A DNA stretch of 14,522 bases, from the NCBI GenBank assembly GCA_023299945.1, contig JALZVZ010000037.1, forward strand, positions 1-14,522. The letters are read 5' to 3'. The DNA is from Altererythrobacter sp. Its GTDB lineage: Bacteria; Pseudomonadota; Alphaproteobacteria; Sphingomonadales; Sphingomonadaceae. Shown piece after piece: positions 8,234 to 14,522 of the stretch; the first letter of the stretch is position 1, and every line of letters begins with the position of its first letter. The position numbers were made by a program, and so were the translations under genes. The notes under the pieces were generated by a model that saw only the letters and a list, made by a program, of their open reading frames with translations, was not told the DNA's origin and did no database searches.

Positions 8234-8297
8234 AGCTCGCAAGTGCCTGAACCGCAATTGTAAATTCGGGACAGAATTGCGTCATATCGGCACAAAA

Positions 8298-8326
8298 GAC
8301 AGTTTCTGTCGCAACCATACTATAAT
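8298..8326 (+). promoter_or_regulatory. Candidate promoter with overlapping inverted repeat, CHAT-TPS operon leader
   Basis: A perfect TATAAT lies at 8321-8326. The corresponding -35 region has no good TTGACA; AAGACA at 8296-8301 is the nearest but its spacing (19) is long. In the same place is a perfect inverted repeat GACAG-TTT-CTGTC (8298-8310), which could be an activator or repressor site covering a weak -35. The site is 134 bases before the chosen GTG start and leaves a leader that contains the 8415-8438 hairpin. Evidence is motif-level only. Confidence 0.35.
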
Positions 8327-8414
8327 TCGTAGGCAGACTCGGCCAAACAGGTCTCAAGCCGCATAGACGGCCAATAGGGTAAAACAAAAAAACATACGGT
8401 CGCAACATCCTGAC

Positions 8415-8438
8415 GCCTCAAAGCACCCGCTTTGAGGC
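8415..8438 (+). promoter_or_regulatory. Perfect 10-bp hairpin in the leader of the CHAT-TPS operon
   Basis: GCCTCAAAGC and GCTTTGAGGC form a perfect 10-bp stem around the loop ACCC. The stem ends 11 bases before the Shine-Dalgarno (GGAGA, 8450-8454). No T run follows (the next bases are TTAGAAGTCTT), so it is not a standard intrinsic terminator. It could be an RNA element shaping translation or stability of the operon mRNA, or a DNA operator for a dimeric regulator. A terminator of the nitroreductase gene is less likely because of the missing T run. Confidence 0.6.
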
Positions 8439-8449
8439 TTAGAAGTCTT

Positions 8450-8462
8450 GGAGAGATGTGTG
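8450..8462 (+). promoter_or_regulatory. Ribosome binding site that decides the GTG start of the CHAT gene
   Basis: GGAGA (8450-8454) is followed after five bases by GTG at 8460. The frame also has an upstream TTG at 8448, but that codon overlaps the Shine-Dalgarno. An ATG at 8456 is in another frame. The GTG start gives a cleaner signal peptide. Confidence 0.65.
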
Positions 8463-11400
8463 CGCCACCTTTTGTTGCGATCTTTAGCTGTATCCACTGC
8501 CATTGCGGCGATCTGTCCGCCCGTATTGGCGCAAGAACGCCCCGTTTTGGTGCGCGACAGTTTCCCCATTGGTGATGCCAGCGGTGTATTGTGCCAAGTG
8601 CAAGATCGCTCAATCGCAAACCCTGCGCGCCGCACGATGTTTGATCGCAGCTGGGCGGTTATCTGCCGCGACAGCGCCGTGCCCGTTGCCACGATCTATG
8701 CCTTTCAAGATTTGACCGAAGACGCACAAGGCCTGATCGCGCCTTATCGGCGAGAGGCTGTGGATTGCTCAAATGCAGCCGCGGCGACTAAGGGCGAGTT
8801 TGGCCTGACTCAGCGCTGCAAAGTCAGCGGCAGCGAGCTTGGTTGGAATGTTACCCAAACCCGGCAAATGAATGTCAGCTATATTGCTGAGGGGTTTGAA
8901 GCTTACGAAGGGGCAACCCTCTTGGCGCTGCGTTCACTCATTGCGAATAAGCCTGCGCCTGGCACGATTGATATCGCCACAACATCTGTTGCTGATCCCT
9001 TCGCCTTTGCCCGCGTGCAAGCGGGCACGCTTGAGCCGCAGCAGGCATTGGAAGAAGGCTATCGCCGCAATTTGGGCGGAGATTATGCCGAGGCTGGGGC
9101 CTATTTTGAAGCGCTGCAAAAACGGCTTGAGGATGAGAACAAAGGCGATGAGACGCGCGGCGAATTTCTAATCAACCGCGCTTTGCAGAAATCGAATTTG
9201 CAAGAATTTGCGGTGGCGGATCGTTTGTTTATCGAGGCGGACCCGCTCAATACGGGCAAGCCCGTGTCAGAGCGTTTGCAGCGCAATTTCGAAGCCATCC
9301 ACCTTATCAACCAAGGCTATTTTGACGATGCCTTGCTGCGTGCGCGCCAGCCTTTGTCGCAAGGTGTTCAAACGGCCATTGTGACAGAAGAAGGCTTGAA
9401 GATTTCGCAGCCAATTGCAGCGCGGCTCAACGCCGATACCGAAAGTGCGCGGTTGCTAGGCTTTGTCGATGATCTGTCGCTTTCGCCGATTGAGCGGGCG
9501 GAGATTATCGACGCACAAGCGCTGCAATTGCAGGGCACTTCGCTGAGAGTTTTGGGCCAGCGGGCCGAGGCGCGCCGCGCATTGCTCGACAGTTACACGC
9601 GCGCGATTGCCGTGCGCGATGGCCGCGTTGTGACGATTGTGCGTCTGCGGGCGCAAATCCTTGGTGAGCTGGCGGCTCTGTCTGAGGCAGATGGCAATAC
9701 GGGCCAAGCAGAGAGCTATCTGCGCTATGCGATCGACATTCTTCAGGCGCAATATCCAGAGCGGCGCGCGGTTAGCGGGGCAAAAGCGCGGCTGGCGTCA
9801 TTCCTGCTGCGCAAAGGTAAAGAAGCGCAGTCGCTGGCGCTGTATAATGAAGTAATTGATGAAAGCCTTGGCAAGCGTGATGCGGCCAGCGGCTTTGCCA
9901 ATCAGCTCGTGCCTTATTTTCGCTATCTTGCGCCTAGGGTCGAAAATGATCCCGCGATTGCAGCGGATTATTTTAAAGCACTGCAAGTTTTGGTTCGCCC
10001 CGGCGTTGCAGAAACGCAGGCGATTTTGGCGCGTGAGCTTTCGGCCAGTTCGGATGAGGCCGCGCGCCTATTCCGCCAATCGACCGATTTGGCGCGCGAG
10101 ATTGAACAGGTCCGCATTGGCGTGCGGGCGCTTAGCAATTCAGATAAGCCCGGCCTGGTCGTTGCGCAATTAGCCGAGCTGCAGGCGCGCCTCACCTCTC
10201 TGGAAAACCAGCAATTGCGCACTCAGGCTAAGCTGGGCGAGTTTCCCGAATATCGCGTGATTGCGCCCAAGGCTCTGACGCTCAGCGATTTCCGCAGCAC
10301 ATTGGGCGAGGGCGAGGCCTATTTGCGGCTTGCCAATGTGGGCGCTGATAGCTTTATGTTTGCTGTCAGTAAGACCGGCGTAAAAGCATTTCGCATTGAT
10401 CTGCCAGAGGATGAAATCGATTTTCTAGTCGATGTGATCCGCTCTTCGATTTATTCGCAAGAAGGCGGCCGCTTGGTCACCTATCCGTTTGATATGGATG
10501 CAGCCCATGCGCTCTATAATGCGCTGCTCGCCCCGATGGCGGGCCAATTGGCGGATATGAAACATCTGATCTTTGAACCTGATGGCGCGATGCTGCGGCT
10601 GCCGCTGGATTTGCTGGTGGCGGATAAAGCCTCGGTGGATCGTTACGCTGCGCGCACGGTCGATCCAGAAGCGGATGCATTTGATTTTCGCGGGGTCAAT
10701 TGGTTTGGCCGTGGCCGCTCAATCAGCACGGCGGTTTCAGCCAGCGCCTTTGTCGATGCGCGCGAGGCGCCTACCAGCAAGGCAGGACGCGAATATTTGG
10801 GCGTTGGCCGCAACGTGCCCGTTGGCGATGGCAGCGGCATCCGTGCCCTTGCGGTAAGCGGCAATGACACATGCGGGTGGAGCGCGCGTGAATGGAACCG
10901 GCCAATTGCTGACACGGAATTGTTCGCTGCTAGCCAAGTGGTCGGGGTGGACAAATCGCAGGTCCTCACCGGCGCGCAGTTCACCGATGATGGCCTCAAA
11001 GCAAAAGAGGATTTGTCTGATTTCAGGATCGTCCATTTTGCTACGCACGGCCTTGTAACACCGCCGCGCCCATCATGCCCCGCGCGCCCAGCCTTGCTGA
11101 CATCTTTTGGCGGTGAAGGCTCTGACGGATTGCTGAGTTTCCAAGAAATTTTCGACCTCGATCTGGATGCTGATCTGATTATTCTATCGGCTTGCGATAC
11201 AGCTGGCGGGGCGAGCATTGAGGCGACCAGAGCAGCCGGTGTCGGCAGCGGCGGCGGCACGGCTTTGGATGGGCTGGTGCGCAGCTTTATCGGTGCAGGC
11301 GGCCGCGCTGTTTTGGCCAGCCATTGGCCGGCGCCCGATGATTTTGATGCAACCGAACGCTTGATGAGCACGATGTTTAGCGAGGGAAAGACCCGTGACT

Positions 11401-11582
11401 TGGGTTCTGCTTTGCGCGCGTCGCAATATCGACTGATGGATGAGGCTAAGACCTCGCACCCATATTATTGGGCTGGCTTTGCGATCATCGGAGATGCCGC
11501 GCGGCCTTTGCTTAAGGGCAATACGAGGACCGCTGAGGCTCCGGCTGCAGCGCAAAACAACACAGATATGGCGGCAGAATAA
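8460..11582 (+). CDS. Exported TPR-CHAT protein (caspase-like peptidase), first gene of a two-partner secretion operon
   Basis: With the GTG start the product is 1040 residues. It begins with a Sec signal peptide (MRHLLLRSLAVSTAIAAICP, probable cleavage after VLA near residue 24). An N-terminal domain (about 25-130) has four Cys (45, 69, 103, 120), fitting disulfides outside the cytoplasm. Residues about 195-500 are helical repeats of TPR character (GYRRNLGGDYAEAGAYFEAL, GNTGQAESYLRYAIDILQAQ), followed by a coiled region to about 590. The C-terminal CHAT domain (about 690-1020) belongs to peptidase clan CD, like caspases and separase. Its catalytic His is in HFATHG (His863, codon 11046-11048) and the catalytic Cys in LSACDTAGG (Cys912, codon 11193-11195); the later ASHWPAPDD segment is also typical. 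The dyad is intact, so activity is plausible. Its stop is two bases from the start of the TpsB gene, so it is in one operon with it. A role in processing the TpsA partner is inference. Periplasmic versus surface location is unknown. Confidence 0.92.
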   Translation: MRHLLLRSLAVSTAIAAICPPVLAQERPVLVRDSFPIGDASGVLCQVQDRSIANPARRTMFDRSWAVICRDSAVPVATIYAFQDLTEDAQGLIAPYRREAVDCSNAAAATKGEFGLTQRCKVSGSELGWNVTQTRQMNVSYIAEGFEAYEGATLLALRSLIANKPAPGTIDIATTSVADPFAFARVQAGTLEPQQALEEGYRRNLGGDYAEAGAYFEALQKRLEDENKGDETRGEFLINRALQKSNLQEFAVADRLFIEADPLNTGKPVSERLQRNFEAIHLINQGYFDDALLRARQPLSQGVQTAIVTEEGLKISQPIAARLNADTESARLLGFVDDLSLSPIERAEIIDAQALQLQGTSLRVLGQRAEARRALLDSYTRAIAVRDGRVVTIVRLRAQILGELAALSEADGNTGQAESYLRYAIDILQAQYPERRAVSGAKARLASFLLRKGKEAQSLALYNEVIDESLGKRDAASGFANQLVPYFRYLAPRVENDPAIAADYFKALQVLVRPGVAETQAILARELSASSDEAARLFRQSTDLAREIEQVRIGVRALSNSDKPGLVVAQLAELQARLTSLENQQLRTQAKLGEFPEYRVIAPKALTLSDFRSTLGEGEAYLRLANVGADSFMFAVSKTGVKAFRIDLPEDEIDFLVDVIRSSIYSQEGGRLVTYPFDMDAAHALYNALLAPMAGQLADMKHLIFEPDGAMLRLPLDLLVADKASVDRYAARTVDPEADAFDFRGVNWFGRGRSISTAVSASAFVDAREAPTSKAGREYLGVGRNVPVGDGSGIRALAVSGNDTCGWSAREWNRPIADTELFAASQVVGVDKSQVLTGAQFTDDGLKAKEDLSDFRIVHFATHGLVTPPRPSCPARPALLTSFGGEGSDGLLSFQEIFDLDLDADLIILSACDTAGGASIEATRAAGVGSGGGTALDGLVRSFIGAGGRAVLASHWPAPDDFDATERLMSTMFSEGKTRDLGSALRASQYRLMDEAKTSHPYYWAGFAIIGDAARPLLKGNTRTAEAPAAAQNNTDMAAE

Positions 11583-11584
11583 TA

Positions 11585-13408
11585 ATGGAGAAAGCCATCA
11601 CACCTCTACGCAGTTTTGCCCGTCATAAACGCACTGGCTACACAAGCATGGGCGGGATGATCGCCGCCTTAGGCCTCGCGATGCCGAGCATGGTGTCCGC
11701 CCAAGCCATTGGCGCGCCGACACGCGAGGAAGTGCAGCGACAGGAGGTTGAAACCGAACTGCGCTCCGATGCCAATTCGCTGTCTGTCGCCAGTCAGATT
11801 GAGCGTGCTCCGTGTCCGCTGGCAGCAACCCAATTTGCCGATTTGAAATTCACCTTTAGCCGCGCTGATTTCACCGGATTGGGCGGCGTCGATGCGGCGC
11901 TGCTGGACCCGGTGTGGAGCGAATATATTGGGCAAGAAATTCCTGTGGCCACCATTTGCGAAATCCGCGACCGGGCCGCTACATTGCTGCGAGCAAAAGG
12001 CTACCTCGCCGCTGTCCAAGTGCCAGAGCAGCAAATTGGTGAAGGCGCGGTAAAGTTTGATGCGATCCTTGCGCGGATCAAAGCGGTGCAAGTGCGCGGC
12101 GATGCTGGAAACAACGCTGGCATGCTGGGTCGTTACCTTGATAAATTGCAGGGCCAGCCAGTCTTTAATGCCAATGATGCAGAGCGTTATTTGCTGCTGG
12201 CGCGCGATATTCCGGGCCTTGATGTGCGCCTGACCTTGCAGCCTTTGCCTGCCGATAAAGGCGGCGCGCCCGGCGATGTTGTGGGCGTGTTCGATGTGGC
12301 CAGCCAGCCTGTCATCATCGACACCAATATCCAGAACTTTGGATCACCAGCCGCTGGCCGGTTCGGCGGCTTGGTGCGTTTGCGCGCCAATGGTCTGACA
12401 GGGCTTGGTGATGAAACCATGCTCAGCGCCTATTCTGCGCAAGATTGGGATGAGCAATTGGTTGTGTCTGGTCATCACGAGTTTCGTGTTGGTTCTGAGG
12501 GACTGACTTTTGGCGTGGCGGGAACCATGGCCTATTCTGAGCCCGATATTCCTGGCCCTGACTTGTTCCGCTCTGAAACTTTCGTTGGGTCCGTATATGG
12601 TCGCTATCCGATTTTGCGCGGACAATCGCAAAATCTCGTGGTGTCAGCTGGCGCAGACTTGATCAATCAGAACGTTGATTTCAGCGGAATCGATTTTAGC
12701 AATGACAAATTGCGGGTTGGCTATGCACGGGTTGATTATGCGGGAATGGACCGCAATTCGATCAATGGCGTCGGCGGCTTTTCCTCAATCGAACCCGCGC
12801 ATTCTTACAGCGTGGCTTTGGAAGTGCGCAAAGGAATCGATATTTTGGGCGCAAGCCCCGGGTGCGGGGTTGGCTTCGCCAATTGCCTTGTGCCGGGTGC
12901 ACAAGTGCCCAGCCGCCTTGATGGTGATCCCACCGGCCTGCTGATCCGCGGCGAGACCAATGCAACCTTCCGCGCAACGCCTCTGTTTGGTGTCAGCGCC
13001 AAGGCTCGGTTCCAATATTCACCCGACGCCTTGCTAAGTTACGAGCAATTTTCTGGCGGCAATTACACCGTTGGACGCGGGTATGATCCAGGCGCGATTA
13101 TCGGCGACAATGGCATCGGCGTTCAGTTTGAGGCGTTTTATGGATCGCTGGTTCCGGCCACTCCTGATCAGGCAGCGGTTCAGCCGTTTATCTTCCTCGA
13201 TCTGGCGCGGGTATCGCTCAACAATGTGGCGAATGATTTTGACCGGCTGACGTCGGGCGGCGCCGGCATGCGCATGTCAATCGGCCGCCAAGCGGTGCTC
13301 GACGTGCTCGCTGCCGTGCCGTTCGAGCAGACGAATTTGGCCACGAATAAGGGCAGCGCGCGGGTCTTGATGTCGCTGACTGTACAATTGGCGCCTTGGT
13401 TCAAATGA
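11585..13408 (+). CDS. TpsB outer-membrane transporter, ShlB/FhaC/HecB family
   Basis: This 607-residue protein is the translocator of a two-partner secretion (type Vb) system, which moves one large beta-helical exoprotein across the outer membrane. A long signal peptide (1 to about 39, ending SMVSA) is followed by a helical stretch rich in Glu/Arg/Gln (47-60) that may match the plug helix H1 of FhaC. Then come POTRA1 (about 85-163, containing ICEIRDRAATLLRAKGYLAAVQVP) and POTRA2 (about 164-240, from IKAVQVRGD). The rest is a 16-strand-type barrel. The L6-loop signature is VGRGYDPGAIIGDNG (496-510), close to the family VRGY/F motif. Cys77 and Cys125 flank POTRA1, and Cys427 and Cys434 lie in one loop, so two disulfides are possible. 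The chain ends APWFK, so the usual terminal Phe is penultimate. It is translationally close to the CHAT gene (TAA, two bases, ATG) and to the TpsA gene. Confidence 0.95.
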   Translation: MEKAITPLRSFARHKRTGYTSMGGMIAALGLAMPSMVSAQAIGAPTREEVQRQEVETELRSDANSLSVASQIERAPCPLAATQFADLKFTFSRADFTGLGGVDAALLDPVWSEYIGQEIPVATICEIRDRAATLLRAKGYLAAVQVPEQQIGEGAVKFDAILARIKAVQVRGDAGNNAGMLGRYLDKLQGQPVFNANDAERYLLLARDIPGLDVRLTLQPLPADKGGAPGDVVGVFDVASQPVIIDTNIQNFGSPAAGRFGGLVRLRANGLTGLGDETMLSAYSAQDWDEQLVVSGHHEFRVGSEGLTFGVAGTMAYSEPDIPGPDLFRSETFVGSVYGRYPILRGQSQNLVVSAGADLINQNVDFSGIDFSNDKLRVGYARVDYAGMDRNSINGVGGFSSIEPAHSYSVALEVRKGIDILGASPGCGVGFANCLVPGAQVPSRLDGDPTGLLIRGETNATFRATPLFGVSAKARFQYSPDALLSYEQFSGGNYTVGRGYDPGAIIGDNGIGVQFEAFYGSLVPATPDQAAVQPFIFLDLARVSLNNVANDFDRLTSGGAGMRMSIGRQAVLDVLAAVPFEQTNLATNKGSARVLMSLTVQLAPWFK

Positions 13409-13414
13409 GCCGGC

Positions 13415-13428
13415 GGGAGAGCATGATG
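13415..13428 (+). promoter_or_regulatory. Ribosome binding site choosing among clustered ATG codons of the TpsA gene
   Basis: GGGAGAG (13415-13421) is followed by in-frame ATG codons at 13423 and 13426, with others at 13405 (overlapping the tpsB stop as ATGA) and 13441. The spacing from GGAG to 13426 is six bases and best fits a working start; 13423 is too close. Confidence 0.55.
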
Positions 13429-14522
13429 ACGAGCAAAACAATGAACTCGAACCAACGCACAGCGCGCAAACGCTGGCTTGGCAGTGGATCCGTTTTGGCA
13501 GGCGCGACAGCTCTTGTTGCGCTTTCCAGCGCTAGCGAAGCGCAGGCCCAATCAACTATGGTTGCGCCGCGAATGCAGAATGCAGCTCCCAATGTTTTGG
13601 CCGCGCGCCAAATGGTACAGCGCGCTGCGCCCAGAGAGACCGCTGGTGAGACAGTTTCTATCCCGCGTGTGCAGCAAAACCTCCCGAACAATCAGGCGAT
13701 CCTGCCCAATGCGCGCGTCAATATGGTTGCGCCGACCCAGCAGCAGCAAATCAACATTGCGCCGGCTCCAGCAGCCCCGTCTACGCCCGCCGCCAATGGC
13801 CTCTCCGTGCCTATTCCCCAAGCCCAGGGTACGCAGCAAACCGGCTTTTCCGTGCAGCCGTTAGCAGCTTCGGTATCGGGCGTTGCGGGGATCAATGTGT
13901 CTGCTGAGGCGGCCTTTGATGATGCGCGGATCGATTTTATTGCCGGTATTGCCGTTGATACCGTCGACGTGCTGGCATCGTCTGCCATCATTGATTGGAC
14001 AACAGATACCGCGGGCGCAGCCGGTACAGAGGTCAGTTTTCTGAATGCGGGTAGAAACCTCGCATTCGTCTCATCAAATCAATCCGACTATACGGTTCTC
14101 AACCGTGTTTTCACCCCAGGATTTGACAGCGCAATCCGCATTGACGGCAATGTCACATCGACCGTTCAGGGCGGAATAACCGGCGGCAATATCTGGTTCT
14201 ACAGCCCTGGCGGCATTGTCATTGGTTCCAATGCGGCGTTCAATATTGGCAGCTTGCTTCTCACCACCAGCGCGCCTGATCCGCTTGATGTGGGGGGCAA
14301 TTTCGATGTCAGTTTTCTCGGCACGCCTGATACGAACTCTTTCATTCGGATTGAGGATGGCGCCTCGATCACGGCCAATAATAACAATTCCTATATCGCT
14401 ATGGTTGCGCCGCGTATTGAGCAAAACGGCGAGGTTCGCGCCAATGGGTCGATTGCTTATGTGGCCGCTGAACAAGCCACATTGACGATCGATAACGGGC
14501 TTTTCGACATTAGTGTCGATGT
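13426..14522 (+). CDS. TpsA exoprotein with N-terminal haemagglutination-activity (TPS) domain, 3' end outside window
   Basis: The frame is open from the start to the window end (365 complete codons). The N-terminus is basic (RTARKRWLG) then hydrophobic, with a signal peptide cleavage likely at EAQA (38-41). Residues about 42-145 are rich in Pro, Gln, Ala and Asn without predicted fold. The TPS domain follows: SFLNAGRNLAFVSSNQSDYT (204-223), then VLNRVFTPGFDSAIRIDGNV, GGNIWFYSPGGIVIG (253-267) and SNAAFNIGSLLLTTS (268-282). These match the family pattern NRI...I.G.V, N.FLINPNGI.FG, A..NVG.L.AST, with SPGG in place of NPNG. Further rungs (EDGASITANNNNSYIAMVAP and GEVRANGSIAYVAAEQ) begin the beta-helix. 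It is the substrate of the TpsB upstream. What it does after secretion (adhesin, haemolysin, matrix component) cannot be said because the C-terminal part is missing. The long segment before the TPS domain is unusual for the family. Confidence 0.88.
   Translation, partial: MTSKTMNSNQRTARKRWLGSGSVLAGATALVALSSASEAQAQSTMVAPRMQNAAPNVLAARQMVQRAAPRETAGETVSIPRVQQNLPNNQAILPNARVNMVAPTQQQQINIAPAPAAPSTPAANGLSVPIPQAQGTQQTGFSVQPLAASVSGVAGINVSAEAAFDDARIDFIAGIAVDTVDVLASSAIIDWTTDTAGAAGTEVSFLNAGRNLAFVSSNQSDYTVLNRVFTPGFDSAIRIDGNVTSTVQGGITGGNIWFYSPGGIVIGSNAAFNIGSLLLTTSAPDPLDVGGNFDVSFLGTPDTNSFIRIEDGASITANNNNSYIAMVAPRIEQNGEVRANGSIAYVAAEQATLTIDNGLFDISVD
13558..14414 (+). repeat. Three in-frame copies of ATGGTTGCGCCG (Met-Val-Ala-Pro) in the TpsA gene
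   Basis: The exact 12-mer ATGGTTGCGCCG occurs at 13558, 13723 and 14401, always in the reading frame and encoding MVAP at residues 45, 100 and 326. The first and third copies share 14 bases and encode MVAPR. The first two copies lie in the Pro/Gln-rich segment, the third in the TPS domain, where a similar LIAP-type motif is usual. The first two may therefore be local duplications, recurring processing sites, or coincidence. Confidence 0.4.

Noticed and set aside
8415-8440. Intrinsic terminator of the nitroreductase gene
   Set aside because: The hairpin is strong but is followed by mixed sequence, not a T run, and lies about 180 bases after the stop codon and next to the following ribosome site.
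10643-11371. Minus-strand open frame of 242 codons within the CHAT gene
   Set aside because: It overlaps the catalytic His and Cys region of the CHAT domain on the other strand; the product is Ser/Pro/Arg-rich low-complexity shadow sequence.
8460-11582. CRISPR type III-E (Craspase) or other CRISPR-linked TPR-CHAT protein
   Set aside because: There is no repeat-spacer array and no cas gene in the window, and the protein has a signal peptide and sits in a secretion operon.

Overview
The window looks like a chromosomal segment of a marine-type alphaproteobacterium of the Sphingomonadales, most likely the Erythrobacteraceae. The assignment rests on the resemblance of PriA, CobT, the transaldolase and the ShlB-type protein to sphingomonad versions as I remember them, on frequent DUF2490 and DUF4197 envelope proteins, and on a moderately high G+C (hand counts near 62% in two coding samples). 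No database search was possible, so the genus is not claimed.

Left part (1-5108), housekeeping. On the minus strand, priA (replication-restart helicase) is followed immediately by a gene cut by the window edge that encodes a PhrB-like (6-4) photolyase. Divergent from priA is a Tat-type lipoprotein of the DUF4197 family. It meets tail-to-tail a DUF2490 outer-membrane barrel gene on the minus strand. Divergent from that is a short transaldolase of the TalB/FSA-like class.

Middle part (5109-8233). cobT, the VWA-type subunit of aerobic cobaltochelatase, starts at a TTG and stands without cobS or cobN in the window. A 149-residue gene of unknown function lies on the opposite strand; it is much more A+T-rich than its neighbours and may have been acquired. 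Next comes an FMN nitroreductase.

Right part (8234-14522), the most interesting region. A 226-base leader holds a TATAAT box, a small inverted repeat and a perfect 10-bp hairpin just before the ribosome binding site. Three tightly packed plus-strand genes follow: (i) a 1040-residue exported protein with a Cys-containing N-terminal domain, TPR-like helices and a C-terminal CHAT caspase-like domain with intact His and Cys; (ii) a 607-residue TpsB transporter (ShlB/FhaC family, two POTRA domains and barrel); (iii) the beginning of a TpsA exoprotein with an unusual Pro/Gln-rich segment between its signal peptide and its TPS secretion domain, truncated by the window end. This is a two-partner secretion operon with an extra gene for an apparently extracytoplasmic CHAT protease. 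The likely logic (inference) is that TpsB exports TpsA and the CHAT protein processes, releases or quality-controls it.
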